A DNA stretch of 64,000 bases from Cystobacter fuscus (GCF_002305875.1 NZ_CP022098.1:4960001-5024000), one strand, 5' to 3'. Counted from the first letter of the stretch, positions 51,966 to 61,620 are shown. Program-made: numbers and translations. The notes: generated by a model not told the origin, from the sequence alone.

Positions 51966-52643
51966 GTGAAGGGTCTGATTGGCAAGAAGATTGGGATGAC
52001 CCAGGTGTGGAACGAGGAGGGAAACCTCGTTCCGGTGACGGTGATCGACGTCAACACCTGTACGGTCGTGGGCAAGCGCACCCCCGAGAAGGATCAGTAC
52101 TCGGCGGTGACGCTGGGCTTCGGCGAGCTGCGCGAGACGAGCCTGAACAAGCCGCAGCTGGGCTTCTTCAAGAAGGCGAACGCTCCGCTGCGCCGCCACC
52201 TGAAGGAGTTCCGGGTGAGCGCGGAGGAGGCCGCGGGCTACAACGTGGGCGACGCCGTGAAGGCGGACCTGTTCACCAAGGGCCAGCTCGTGGACGTCAC
52301 GGGCATCACCAAGGGCCGTGGCTTCCAGGGCGTCATGAAGCGCTGGAAGTTCAAGGGCTCGCAGACGGCCACGCGCGGCACCCACGAGTACCGCCGGCAC
52401 CCGGGCGCCATCGGTCAGCGTAAGACGCCTGGCCGCGTGTACCCCAACAAGAAGCTGCCCGGTCACTACGGCGTGGAGCAGGTCACCACCCAGAACCTGA
52501 CCGTGGTGGACGTGGACGTGGAGAAGGGCCTGCTGCTCGTCAAGGGCGCCGTCCCCGGCCACAACGACGGCCTCATCGTCGTGCGCCCGAGCATCAAGCT
52601 CGCGCTGCGCGAGAAGCACAAGGCCGCCCGCGCCGGCAAGTAG
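51966..52643 (+). CDS. rplC: 50S ribosomal protein L3
   Basis: A 225-residue protein beginning MKGLIGKKIGMTQVWNEEGN from GTG at 51966, with GAGG five bases upstream. An ATG 24 codons earlier (51894) would add a segment unlike L3. L3 hallmarks include VTGITKGRGFQGVMKRW, HPGAIGQRKTPGRV (with the Gln that is methylated in E. coli) and LLLVKGAVPGHNDGLIVVRP. L3 starts 50S assembly near the peptidyl-transferase centre. It is normally the second gene of the S10 operon (rpsJ-rplC-rplD-...). Here neither neighbour is a ribosomal protein gene and the gene has its own promoter and terminator. It is thus either relocated or a second copy. Confidence 0.95.
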   Translation: MKGLIGKKIGMTQVWNEEGNLVPVTVIDVNTCTVVGKRTPEKDQYSAVTLGFGELRETSLNKPQLGFFKKANAPLRRHLKEFRVSAEEAAGYNVGDAVKADLFTKGQLVDVTGITKGRGFQGVMKRWKFKGSQTATRGTHEYRRHPGAIGQRKTPGRVYPNKKLPGHYGVEQVTTQNLTVVDVDVEKGLLLVKGAVPGHNDGLIVVRPSIKLALREKHKAARAGK

Positions 52644-52744
52644 TCCCGCCGTACCGCCCTGTGTGTGCTCCCTCTCCGTCAAGCGGGGAGGGCCGGGTCA
52701 CTCGTCCTACCGAGCCTCCAGGCACCGCCACAGGGCCTTCCTCG

Positions 52745-52787
52745 ACGCCCCGCTCCGGTCTTCCCACCGGGCGGGGCGTTCGTGTTT
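52745..52787 (+). terminator. rho-independent terminator of the L3 gene
   Basis: Stem ACGCCCCGC + CCGGT pairing with ACCGG + GCGGGGCGT (one bulged T, six-base loop), followed by TCGTGTTT. It ends the L3 transcript about 100 bases past its stop and insulates the glt genes. Confidence 0.8.
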
Positions 52788-52872
52788 CCGGCCCCCGGAA
52801 GTGGCCTCCAAACGTTGGCCAGCGAGCGGTGCGCATGCTGGGTGTGTGAAAGCACCTCCCCACGCGATTGAC

Positions 52873-52890
52873 TCTCTTGCCCTCAAGAGA
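52873..52890 (+). promoter_or_regulatory. inverted repeat upstream of gltB
   Basis: TCTCTTG-CCCT-CAAGAGA, perfect seven-base arms, 32 bases before the gltB ATG. It may be an operator for the first gene of the gliding cluster. TTGACT overlaps its left flank but no good -10 follows. Confidence 0.45.
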
Positions 52891-52922
52891 AGCCATGCCC
52901 ACATGGTTCGCCATCCGGACAT

Positions 52923-53738
52923 ATGAATCCACGCATTCCTCTTCGTTTCGTCTCGCTGGCCCTGGTGCTCATGGCCCTGAGCGCGTCGGCGCAGCAGCAG
53001 GTGTTGGATCCCGCCGCCGTGCGCCATCGCCTCTACTCGCCCCAGCAACACCTGGAGCTGTCGCTCGCGGTGGGCCTGCCGGCGCGGGAGTACCTCACGG
53101 CGCACTACAACCTGAACGTCGCGCTCGCCTACAACTTCGTCGAGTCGTTCGCCCTCGAGGCGCGCGCCGGCTACGCGCTCAGCCGGCAGACGGGGCTGGC
53201 CCGCTCCATCTCCGAGAGCTTCCTCGCCCGCGAGGACAAGCAGCTCACCGACGAGCTGGCGGACATGTGGCAGATGGGCGCGCACGGCGTGGTGGGCGCG
53301 CGCTGGGCTCCCATCTACGGCAAGCTGTCCCTGCTGGCCGACGCGACGGCGCACTTCCAGGCCTACCTGTGGGCCGGAGGCGGGCTCGCCTCGCTGCGGC
53401 GCCAGTCCATCATCCAGTGTGGCCAGGTGATCGACCGCGCTCAGGGCGTGTGTGACAACCGCACGGACGTGGCCGATCGCTCCACCGCCACCGAGTCCTA
53501 CTGGCGCGTGGAGACGCGCGCGGCGCCGGTGGTCTCCGGCGCGGTGGGCCTGCGCTTCTTCCTGGGCCCCCGGCACGCGCTGCGCCTGGAGCTGCGCGAC
53601 TGGATCTTCGCGGACCGGTACCGCGTGAACGTGGTGCGCGAGGACTGGGAGGCGGGGCGCGAGAGTGGCGAGCCCGCGCCCAACCCCGGCTTCACGCACC
53701 TGGTGCAGTTCGACCTCGGTTACACCTTCCTCTTCTGA
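52923..53738 (+). CDS. gltB: GltB, outer-membrane beta-barrel of the gliding machinery
   Basis: A 271-residue exported protein. Signal peptide (LVLMALSASAQ), then alternating strands (HLELSLAVGLPAREYLTAHYNLNVALAYNFVE...; RHALRLELRDWIFAD) ending in a strand with terminal Phe (LGYTFLF), a typical BAM signal. In M. xanthus, GltA and GltB are paired small barrels of the Agl-Glt adventurous gliding complex, encoded in the order gltK-B-A-C. The identification rests on this order, the two barrels in tandem and the GltC-like gene that follows. A gltK lipoprotein gene is not seen upstream; L3 lies there instead. GltA and GltB could be swapped in name. Confidence 0.72.
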   Translation: MNPRIPLRFVSLALVLMALSASAQQQVLDPAAVRHRLYSPQQHLELSLAVGLPAREYLTAHYNLNVALAYNFVESFALEARAGYALSRQTGLARSISESFLAREDKQLTDELADMWQMGAHGVVGARWAPIYGKLSLLADATAHFQAYLWAGGGLASLRRQSIIQCGQVIDRAQGVCDNRTDVADRSTATESYWRVETRAAPVVSGAVGLRFFLGPRHALRLELRDWIFADRYRVNVVREDWEAGRESGEPAPNPGFTHLVQFDLGYTFLF

Positions 53739-53751
53739 GGCTCCGCGTCCC

Positions 53752-54765
53752 ATGCGACCCACCTCGTTCCTCTCCTTCCTCCTGGCCACGGTCTGCGCGC
53801 CGGCCCTGGCCCAGGCTCCCGTCGAGCAGGCGCCCATTCCGGTGAAGGCCGCGGATGCCCCGCTGGCCTCCACCGCCAGCCCGGACGCGCCGCTCCCGGT
53901 GGCGGACCCCGAGGCGCAGCGCCTGGTGAATGGCGCGCCCCTGCACAATCCGAACGTGGCCGTGCACGTGGTGCAGAAGAAGCGCTTCGCGGACGCGGGC
54001 CGCCACGAGTTCACCCTCTACCCGGCCATCCCCCAGGTGAATGGCCGCTTCACCGAGCACGCCGGCAGCGCGCTGGGCTACACCTACCACCTGCAGGAGA
54101 ACTTCGCCCTGCAGCTCACCGGCCAGTACAACTGGTACGCCAACGAGAGCGCCTTCAACCTGGAGCTCATCGACAAGGTGCGCGAGCAGGCCCAGGCGGC
54201 CACGGCGCTCCTGCTCCAGTGGGGCGCGCAGGCGGGCGTGGAAGTCACGCCGCTCTACGGCAAGTTCGCCTTCTACGACAACCACCTCTTGCAGTTCAGC
54301 GTGGTGATCAACGGCGGGGCGGGGGTGGGCGCCTCGCGCGTGCTCGTGCGTCCCCAGGTCACCAACCAGGTGGACGGGGTGGGCACCGTCGTCCCGGCGC
54401 GCCTGGGCGACACGGGCACCAGGTTCGTCGGCTCGGTGGGCGGCGGCCTGCGCGTGCAGTTCGGCGACTCCATGGCGCTGCGCCTGGAGCTGCGAGACCT
54501 GGTCTACACCGCGCGCGTGGATCGCGTGGATGGGTGCAACCAGCAGGACTTCGCGCTGCTCGAAAAGGCGCTCGGCACCGGCGAGCCCTTCAGCGCGCTG
54601 CCCCTGAGCGGTGGCTGCCAGTACTCCCGCTTCGACGGCGTGGATCCCAAGACGGGCAAGAAACTGCGCGAGGACATCGTCCTGGGCAAGGACCTCGTCG
54701 GAAACCCCTCGTCGGACGTGCTCAACAACCTCGGCTTCTACGCCGGCTTCTCCTACCTCTTCTGA
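53752..54765 (+). CDS. gltA: GltA, outer-membrane beta-barrel of the gliding machinery
   Basis: A 337-residue exported protein. Signal peptide (LLATVCAPALAQ) and a Pro/Ala-rich stretch precede a beta-barrel. The strands (LGYTYHLQENFALQLTGQYNW; DSMALRLELRDLVYTARVD) share the L-R-L-E-L-R-D element with GltB, showing that the two are paralogues. The chain ends in GFYAGFSYLF, a terminal Phe as needed for barrel insertion. It is expected to sit in the outer membrane and help expose the gliding adhesion complex. It follows gltB by 13 bases and precedes gltC by 10, so the three are one operon. Confidence 0.72.
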   Translation: MRPTSFLSFLLATVCAPALAQAPVEQAPIPVKAADAPLASTASPDAPLPVADPEAQRLVNGAPLHNPNVAVHVVQKKRFADAGRHEFTLYPAIPQVNGRFTEHAGSALGYTYHLQENFALQLTGQYNWYANESAFNLELIDKVREQAQAATALLLQWGAQAGVEVTPLYGKFAFYDNHLLQFSVVINGGAGVGASRVLVRPQVTNQVDGVGTVVPARLGDTGTRFVGSVGGGLRVQFGDSMALRLELRDLVYTARVDRVDGCNQQDFALLEKALGTGEPFSALPLSGGCQYSRFDGVDPKTGKKLREDIVLGKDLVGNPSSDVLNNLGFYAGFSYLF

Positions 54766-54775
54766 GGACCGAGCC

Positions 54776-56248
54776 ATGCACCGCCTGTTTCTCTCTTCCT
54801 GGCTGCTTCTCGCTCCCCTGGCCGCCTCCGCGCAGGACGCGGCGCTGCGCTTCCAGGAGCAGGCCACCCGCTCCACCAACGCCGAGGAGCGTGGCCGCGC
54901 CGAGCTGTCGCTCGCCCAGACCTTCGCCAGCGAGGACCTGCCCGTCAGCGCGCTCGTCGCCTACGCGCGCATCGTCGCCGCCGGACCCCAGCACCCCGCC
55001 TATCTCCAGGCCCTCGAGGGGCTCGTGGACATGCAGGAGCGGCTCAACGAGCAGAACCTCGTGCCCAACCTGCTCGACAAGGCCTACACCCCGGAGGCGC
55101 GCGACACCTGGACGAAGCTGCCTCGCGAGGTGCTCGCCCGCGTGAACTATCAGCTCGGCACCATCCACCACCGCCGCGGCCGCCTCGAGGAGGCCCGTGC
55201 CCTGCTGGAGGCCGTGCCCGCCGACAGCCGCGTGTACGCCCGCTCGCGCTACCTGCTGGGCGTGGTGCTCGCGGATCCCAAGTTCCCCGGCCGCCCCGGA
55301 GAGGGGGATGCGCTGGACACCGCCGCCCTCGCCGCCTTCCAGGCCGCGCGCGACGCCAAGGGCAATCAGCTCGGCCTCGACGAGGTGAAGCAGCTCGCCC
55401 TGCTGGGGCTCGGCCGCCTGCACTACGGCCGGCACGAGTACCCCCAGGCCATCACCGCCTATGAGGCCGTGCCACGCTACGGCCGCTTCTGGGATCAGGC
55501 CCTGTTCGAGAACGGCTTCGCCCGCTTCCAGGACGAGGACTTCGGCGGGGCGCTCGGCAGCCTCCAGGCCCTGCATGCCCCCCAGTTCGAGGGTGCCTTC
55601 CAGCCCGAGTCGTGGATCCTCAAGGCCACCGTCTACTACTACAGCTGTCTGTTCGACGAGGTGAAGACCACGCTCGCCGCCTACGAGGCCCTCTACGAGC
55701 CCATGGCGAAACAGCTCGAGCCCTTCACCCGCGACGAGGATCCGCTGAGCGCCTACAACCTGGTGTCGGCGGAGAACCGGCGGCTGCCCGGGCCCGTCTA
55801 CCTGTGGATCCACGGCAACGAGCGCATCCAGGACGTGATGCGGATGGTGACCCAGGTGGACGCCGAGCGCCGGCGGATCAGCGAGCGGGCGGCCTGGCGG
55901 GGCACGGGGCTCGTCCAGGAGGCGGTGTCCGGACTGGAGGAGGTGCGCGCCACGCTCACGCAGATCGGCGGCCGCTTCGCCCACAGCCGCCTGCTCGAGG
56001 CCGCCCAGAACCTGCGCACCTTCGCGGATCAGGCGGAGATCATCCGCGTGCAGACGGCCCTGGACGAGAAGGATCTGCTGCTCGCGGGTGTGGATCAGAA
56101 GGCACTGCTCAAGACCCAATCCATCTACCGGCCGAAGATGCCGGGCGCCGCGTGGAACTACTGGAAGTTCGAGGGCGAGTTCTGGCGCGACGAGATTGGC
56201 TATTACCAGTACACGCTCAAGCGCGGCTGCCCGGCCAAACCCCAATAG
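54776..56248 (+). CDS. gltC: GltC, periplasmic TPR protein of the gliding machinery
   Basis: A 490-residue exported protein: signal peptide (MHRLFLSSWLLLAPLAASAQ), then tetratricopeptide-like helical repeats (ARVNYQLGTIHHRRGRLEEARALLE; ALLGLGRLHYGRHEYPQAITAYE; LFENGFARFQDEDFGGALGSL). A C-terminal helical part follows (ISERAAWRGTGLVQEAVSGLEEVRATL). In M. xanthus GltC follows the two barrels and is believed to work in the periplasm, linking the outer-membrane part to inner components. The place right after gltB-gltA supports the name. The next gene begins 272 bases later, so it may have its own promoter. Confidence 0.72.
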   Translation: MHRLFLSSWLLLAPLAASAQDAALRFQEQATRSTNAEERGRAELSLAQTFASEDLPVSALVAYARIVAAGPQHPAYLQALEGLVDMQERLNEQNLVPNLLDKAYTPEARDTWTKLPREVLARVNYQLGTIHHRRGRLEEARALLEAVPADSRVYARSRYLLGVVLADPKFPGRPGEGDALDTAALAAFQAARDAKGNQLGLDEVKQLALLGLGRLHYGRHEYPQAITAYEAVPRYGRFWDQALFENGFARFQDEDFGGALGSLQALHAPQFEGAFQPESWILKATVYYYSCLFDEVKTTLAAYEALYEPMAKQLEPFTRDEDPLSAYNLVSAENRRLPGPVYLWIHGNERIQDVMRMVTQVDAERRRISERAAWRGTGLVQEAVSGLEEVRATLTQIGGRFAHSRLLEAAQNLRTFADQAEIIRVQTALDEKDLLLAGVDQKALLKTQSIYRPKMPGAAWNYWKFEGEFWRDEIGYYQYTLKRGCPAKPQ

Positions 56249-56520
56249 CGCGCGTACAACGTCTGGAATTGCACACGAGGGGCGGGCCCACGCGGATGAT
56301 CGCGGGGCGCCGCCCCTCGGTGTTTCCCACGGTGTTGTGAAGCGAGCGGATCTCCGTGGGTAGAGCACTTCTCATTCCAACTCCCCGTTTCTACTTTGGC
56401 CCGTACCTTTCGGTGGGTGGTGACGGAGGCGATGGGGGCGGACAAGGGTGACTCCGGAGATCGGAGCCCCGGGGGCCGCCAAGGTGCCCTCTATTTCCTG
56501 GCCCCACCACAGGAGCTCGC

Positions 56521-59500
56521 ATGAAGTCGGTCCTTCGTTTCGGTGCGCTGGCGATGGGTGTGGCGCTGACCGCGGGCGGAGCAGGGGAGGCGGCCCAGCC
56601 GTCCTCCAAGTCCTCCCAGACGGTGGAGTCGCGCAAGGGCACAACCTCCAAATCCAAGGCGGGCCCGCGCAAGCAGGCAGCCCGCAAGCCGGGGGCAGCC
56701 AAGCCCTCCTCCAAGAAGGACGCGGCGGGCCGCGCCACCGCGGAGGAGGCCCGGTCCCAGACGGCCACCGCGGCCGAGGACGACGTGCCCACGCGGGTGG
56801 GCCCCGCGCGCATGAGCCCGGCGGCCATGGCCAGCGCTCCACGCATCGCGGACGAGAAGAAGGACGCCCTGGCCGACGCCAAGCGCGACGAGGCCCTGGA
56901 GGGCTTCAAGCGCCTGATTCCCAAGCTGCAGGAGGGCTCGCACCGCAAGGCGGACATGCTCTACCGCATGGGCGAGCTGTACTGGGAGAAGTCCAAGTAC
57001 CTCTACCAGCTCGAGATGAACCGCTTCCTCGCCGCGGAGAAGGCCTACGACGCGGCCATTGCCCGGGGCGAGCAGATCGAACAGCCCAAGCAGGAGCATG
57101 CCGAGAGCGAGCGCTACCGCGCCGAGACGATGCGCATCTACAAGGAGCTCTTGCGCGACTACCCGGAGTGGCCGCAGCGCGACGAGGCGCTCTTCTACCT
57201 CGGCTACAACCATCAGGAGCTCAACCAGCGCGACGAGGCGGTGAAGAACTACCTGGAGCTGGTGGAGAAGTACCCCCAGTCCCAGTTCGTGCCGGACACG
57301 TACATCCAGCTCGGCAACCACTTCTTCGACAACAACAAGCTCAAGGAGGCGCGCGGCTACTACGAGAAGGCGCTCGCCTCCAAGGTGCCGAAGATCTACG
57401 CCTACGCCGTCTACAAGCTCGCCTGGTGTGACTACAACGCCGGTGGCTACGACGAGGGCCTGGCCCGGATGCACGAGGTCGTCGACTTCGCGAGCGCCCG
57501 CGGCGAGGAGCTGGGCGACCTGCGCACCGAGGCGCTCAACGATCTCATCGTCTTCTACGTGAAGCTCGACAAGGCGAAGGAGGGCATCGCCTTCTTCAAG
57601 CAGAAGGCCCCACAGAAGCGCCAGGAGCGGCTCATCTCCAAGATGGCCGCGCAGCTCATGGACGTGGGTCTGTACGACAGCGCCATCGAGACCTACCGCG
57701 TCCTCATCCAGGACCAGCCCCTGGGCGCCAGCGCTCCCGAGTACCAGCAGGCCATCGTCCGCTCCTACGAGGGGCTGCGCCAGCGCGACAAGGTGCGCTC
57801 GGAGATGAAGCTCATGGTGGCCGGGTACCGGCCCGGCGGCGACTGGTGGAAGGCCAACGAGGGCAACACGCCCGTGCTTCGCAACGCCTTCAGCGTCACC
57901 GAGGAGGCCATGCGCGTGATGGTGACGGACTACCACCAGGAGGCGCAGAAGACGCGCCAGGTGGAGACGTACCGGCTCGCCCGCGACATCTACAAGGAGT
58001 ACGTGGACACCTTCGCCTCCAGCGAGGATCCCGAGTTCCTCTCCGACTCCGCGTTCAACATGCGCTTCTTCTACGCGGAGATCCTCTGGGCGCTCGAGGA
58101 GTGGGAGGCCGCCGCCGCCCAGTACGACCTCGTGGCCTCCTTCCAGGTGCCCGACCGGGACTCCGCTCGCGAGGTCTCCAACGAGAGCTACCGCAAGAGC
58201 GCCTCGTTCGCCGCCATCATGGCCTACGACAAGCTCGTGAAGATCGAGCGCGGCCAGCTCGCCCAGAGCGACCTCAAGGACGGCCAGAAGGTCGACGAGA
58301 ACAAGTCCAAGGGCCAGGTGGAGAAGAAGGGCCGCATCACCAAGAAGGACACGAACCTGGCCGAGGAGCCCCTCACGCGCTTCGAGGAGAAGCTCGTCGC
58401 GGCGTGCGACACGTACAACCGCCTCTTCCCGGACAACCCGGACGAGATCGATCTGCGCTACCAGGCGGCCCTCACCGTCTACGACCGCCACCACTACGTG
58501 GACGCGGCGCGCCGCTTCGGCGACATCATCCAGAAGTTCCCCGCCGAGCGCCGCAGCCGCGACGCGGCCGACCTCACCCTGTTCATCCTCGAGTCGCGCG
58601 GGGAATGGGCGGAGCTGAGCAAGCAGGCGCGGCTGTTCCTCGCCAACGACAAGCTCATCAAGCCCAATCCCGAGTTCGCCGCGCGCGTGGCCCGCGTCGC
58701 CGAGGGCGCGCAGTACAAGTGGATCCACGAGGTCGTCTACCAGAAGGAGAAGAACCCGGAGAAGGCGGCCAGCCTCTTCCTGGACTACGTGAAGGAGTTC
58801 CCGCGCTCGAGCAACGCGGACCGGGCGCTCACCTCCGCCATGGTCTTCTTCCAGGAGGCCGGGCAGATCGACCGGGGCGTGAGCGCCGGAGAGCGCGTCC
58901 TCGCCGACTACCCGCGCAGCATCTTCGAGCCCAAGGTGCGCTACACGCTCGCGCACCTCTACGAGAAGACGGCCGAGTTCGCCAAGGCCGCCGCCATGTA
59001 CTCCTCGTTCGTGGCCACCTATGACGCCGCCAGCGGCGACATCGTCGACGCCAAGGCGAAGCAGGCCGCCGCCCGCGCCGCCGCGCGCAAGAACAAGGGC
59101 AAGAAGACGCCCCCCGCCGCCGCCACGCCGCCTCCGGTCGATGCCCCCGCCGACGAGACGGCGAGCTCCCGGGAAGAGGAGCGCCGCGCGCTCATCGCCG
59201 AGGCCAGCAAGTGGGTGTCCGACGCGCTCTTCAACGCGGGCCTGTGGTGGGAGAGCCTCGGTGAGTCCGACAAGGCGCTCACCGCCTACCGCGCCTACCT
59301 CGCGCGCTTCAAGGATCTGCCGGACGTGCCGCGCATCGCCTTCAACGTGGGCCTGGTGCACGAGAAGGACGGCAAGTGGGGCGACGCCGTGCGCGCCTTC
59401 ACCTCCTTCGCCGAGACGTATGCCCGCGACTCGCGCACCTCCGCCGCTCAGGTCTACCTCGCGCGCTACAAGCAGTTCATCGGCTACCGCAAGCTCAAGG

Positions 59501-60183
59501 ACACCTCCAACGCCGAGCGCCTGCGCAAGGATCTCGTCTACCTCTGGAACCGCCTGAGCCCCGAGGACAAGCAGAAGCCGGAGCTCGTCGACGCCTACGG
59601 CCACGCGCGCTTCCTCTCCGTGGAGGACGACTGGAACCAGTACGTGGCCATCCGCTTCAAGCGCGTGTCCACCGTGCGCGCGGACCTGGTCGCCAAGCAG
59701 CGCGCCATCCAGAAGCTGGAGAAGTCCTACGTCGACGTGCTCTCCAGCGGCTCGGGCGAGTGGGGCATCGCGGCGCTCACCCGCATCGGCATGGCCTACG
59801 CGGACTTCGCGCGCAACATCCAGGAATCGCCCAACCCGCCGGGGCTCGACGAGGAGCAGCTCGCCATGTACCGCGGCGAGCTGGAGAACCTCGCGCTGCC
59901 GCTGGAGGACAAGGCGAGCGAGGCCCTCGACAAGGCGCTGGGCAAGGCCTACGAGTTGTCCCTGTACAACGAGTGGACGCTCGCGGCCCAGGAGCAGGTC
60001 AACCGCTACCACCCGGGCACCTACGCCCAGGTGCGTCAGGTGCCCTTCCGCGGCAGCGAGTTCTTCGCCACCGCCGACGTGGCCAAGGAGTCCGGCGTCG
60101 CCGACGAGCCCAAGGAGGGTGAATCCCCCCGGGCCGAGGAGACGCCCAAGCCGTCCACCGCTTCGCGAGAGGTCCAGCCGTGA
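56521..60183 (+). CDS. gltD: GltD/AgmU, large TPR gliding-motility protein
   Basis: A 1220-residue exported protein: signal peptide (LAMGVALTAGGAGEAA), a Lys/Ser/Ala-rich linker, then about twenty TPR-like repeats over the remaining length (ADMLYRMGELYWEKSKYLY; EALFYLGYNHQELNQRDEAVKNY; ALTVYDRHHYVDAARRFGDI). A low-complexity Ala/Pro segment breaks the solenoid near 845-880. Length and repeats match M. xanthus AgmU (about 1218 residues), a gliding protein that decorates a helical track and is part of the Glt complex. The neighbours downstream (gltE, gltF, gltG) support it. It overlaps gltE by four bases. Confidence 0.85.
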   Translation: MKSVLRFGALAMGVALTAGGAGEAAQPSSKSSQTVESRKGTTSKSKAGPRKQAARKPGAAKPSSKKDAAGRATAEEARSQTATAAEDDVPTRVGPARMSPAAMASAPRIADEKKDALADAKRDEALEGFKRLIPKLQEGSHRKADMLYRMGELYWEKSKYLYQLEMNRFLAAEKAYDAAIARGEQIEQPKQEHAESERYRAETMRIYKELLRDYPEWPQRDEALFYLGYNHQELNQRDEAVKNYLELVEKYPQSQFVPDTYIQLGNHFFDNNKLKEARGYYEKALASKVPKIYAYAVYKLAWCDYNAGGYDEGLARMHEVVDFASARGEELGDLRTEALNDLIVFYVKLDKAKEGIAFFKQKAPQKRQERLISKMAAQLMDVGLYDSAIETYRVLIQDQPLGASAPEYQQAIVRSYEGLRQRDKVRSEMKLMVAGYRPGGDWWKANEGNTPVLRNAFSVTEEAMRVMVTDYHQEAQKTRQVETYRLARDIYKEYVDTFASSEDPEFLSDSAFNMRFFYAEILWALEEWEAAAAQYDLVASFQVPDRDSAREVSNESYRKSASFAAIMAYDKLVKIERGQLAQSDLKDGQKVDENKSKGQVEKKGRITKKDTNLAEEPLTRFEEKLVAACDTYNRLFPDNPDEIDLRYQAALTVYDRHHYVDAARRFGDIIQKFPAERRSRDAADLTLFILESRGEWAELSKQARLFLANDKLIKPNPEFAARVARVAEGAQYKWIHEVVYQKEKNPEKAASLFLDYVKEFPRSSNADRALTSAMVFFQEAGQIDRGVSAGERVLADYPRSIFEPKVRYTLAHLYEKTAEFAKAAAMYSSFVATYDAASGDIVDAKAKQAAARAAARKNKGKKTPPAAATPPPVDAPADETASSREEERRALIAEASKWVSDALFNAGLWWESLGESDKALTAYRAYLARFKDLPDVPRIAFNVGLVHEKDGKWGDAVRAFTSFAETYARDSRTSAAQVYLARYKQFIGYRKLKDTSNAERLRKDLVYLWNRLSPEDKQKPELVDAYGHARFLSVEDDWNQYVAIRFKRVSTVRADLVAKQRAIQKLEKSYVDVLSSGSGEWGIAALTRIGMAYADFARNIQESPNPPGLDEEQLAMYRGELENLALPLEDKASEALDKALGKAYELSLYNEWTLAAQEQVNRYHPGTYAQVRQVPFRGSEFFATADVAKESGVADEPKEGESPRAEETPKPSTASREVQP

Positions 60184-61613
60184 AGGTGACCACCATGCAT
60201 CCACTCCACTCCCTGGGCAGGACGCTCCTGTCGCTCGGCCGCGGTCTGGCCGCCACCACGCTGGCCTTCACCGCCGCGTGTGCCACCACCTCGTCGGTGA
60301 AGTCCACGCCGGTGGCCGCCACCGCCGAGGCCCCGGTTCCCGTCCAGGTCGAGGCCCCACCCGCGCCGGCTCCGGCCCCCGCGGACACTCCGGCCGCCAG
60401 GGCCCGCGAGCGCTTCGCCGAGGCCGTGGCCGCCTTCGACGCGGGGGACTACGCCCGCGCCGAGGAGGGCTTCCAGGAGGTGCTCCACCGCGCTCCGCAG
60501 AGCCTCAACGCCCAGTTCAACCTGGGCGTCATCGCCGAGCGCCAGGGCCGGCTCGCCGACGCCCAGGCCGCCTACGAGAAGGTGCGCTTCCTCGATCAGG
60601 GCCACGTGCCCACGCTGCTCAACCTGGGCCGCCTCTACCGCATGCAGGGCAAGTTCGCCGAGGCCATCGCCCTCTACGAGGCCGGGTTGAAGACGCCGGG
60701 CCGTGACACGGAGCCCGCGCTGCTCAACAACCTCTCGGTCGCCTACCGGCTCGCGGGCAAGCTGCCCCAGGCCGAGGCCACCGCGCGCCGCGTGCTCTCC
60801 CGTCACCCGGACGACGCCGAGGCCTACAAGAACCTCGCGCTCGTCTACTACGAGCAGGGCCGCTACCGGCTCGCCGAGACGGTGCTCGTCAACGCGCGCA
60901 AGCTCGCCGAGAAGGATCCCGGCATCTCCAACAACCTCGGCATGGTCTACCTCAAGCTCGAGGACCGGCCCCGCGCGCTCGCCCAGTTCCAGAAGGCGGT
61001 GTCGCTCGACGAGCGCTTCGCCCCGGGCTACGTGAACCTGGGCGCCCTGGCGCTCGCCTGGCGCGACTACGCGGGCGCCGAGCGCGCCTTCTCCAAGGCG
61101 GTGGAACTGGAGCCCCAGTCGCACGAGGCGTGGCTGTCCTATGCCTACGCGCTGGACGGACAGAAGGGCCGGGACGCGAAGAAGGGCCTCCAGGCGGGCG
61201 AGGCCTTCGAGAAGGTGCTCGCGCTGCGCGCCGACTCGCCCGAGGCCGTGTGCGGCGCGGGCTGGGCCTACGCGGTGGATCGCGCCGGCTGGGACAAGGC
61301 CGAGGGCTTCCTCCAGCGCTGCCAGGCGGCGGCGACCACGAGCGCCCAGGACAAGCAGATGATCGCCGCGAAGCTCCAGGGCATCGCCGCCATGCGCAAG
61401 AGTGGCGCGCCCGCGGCTCCGGCCGAGGACGGGGCCTCGAGCGCCGTGGGCGGCAGCGGCGCGATGCAGGGCGGCTCGCCCGGGGAGCAGGCCGCCCCGG
61501 AGGGCACCCCCGCGCAGGACACCGCGCCCGCGACGGAGGCCACCCAGGACGCCGCGCCCGCCGGGCAGCTCGAGGGCTCCGAGCCTCCGGCCGAGGCGCC
61601 GAAGGCCGAATAA
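60180..61613 (+). CDS. gltE: GltE/AglT, TPR lipoprotein of the gliding machinery
   Basis: A 477-residue predicted lipoprotein with a lipobox-like FTAACATT near residue 35. At least seven TPR units follow (AQFNLGVIAERQGRLADAQAAYEK; PTLLNLGRLYRMQGKFAEAIALYE; EAYKNLALVYYEQGRYRLAET). A disordered Ala/Pro/Glu tail follows. This is the pattern of AglT (GltE) of M. xanthus, required for adventurous motility and stable with AgmU. GTG at 60180 overlaps the gltD stop (GTGA); an ATG at 60195 would remove five residues. A strong hairpin lies directly after the stop. Confidence 0.82.
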   Translation: MKVTTMHPLHSLGRTLLSLGRGLAATTLAFTAACATTSSVKSTPVAATAEAPVPVQVEAPPAPAPAPADTPAARARERFAEAVAAFDAGDYARAEEGFQEVLHRAPQSLNAQFNLGVIAERQGRLADAQAAYEKVRFLDQGHVPTLLNLGRLYRMQGKFAEAIALYEAGLKTPGRDTEPALLNNLSVAYRLAGKLPQAEATARRVLSRHPDDAEAYKNLALVYYEQGRYRLAETVLVNARKLAEKDPGISNNLGMVYLKLEDRPRALAQFQKAVSLDERFAPGYVNLGALALAWRDYAGAERAFSKAVELEPQSHEAWLSYAYALDGQKGRDAKKGLQAGEAFEKVLALRADSPEAVCGAGWAYAVDRAGWDKAEGFLQRCQAAATTSAQDKQMIAAKLQGIAAMRKSGAPAAPAEDGASSAVGGSGAMQGGSPGEQAAPEGTPAQDTAPATEATQDAAPAGQLEGSEPPAEAPKAE

Positions 61614-61620
61614 GCTGCAC

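Noticed and set aside
56491-60204. Minus-strand open frame of 1237 codons opposite gltD
   Set aside because: Leu/Val/Ala/Gly/His-rich shadow of the gltD gene; the plus frame has a signal peptide, TPR repeats and overlapping glt neighbours.
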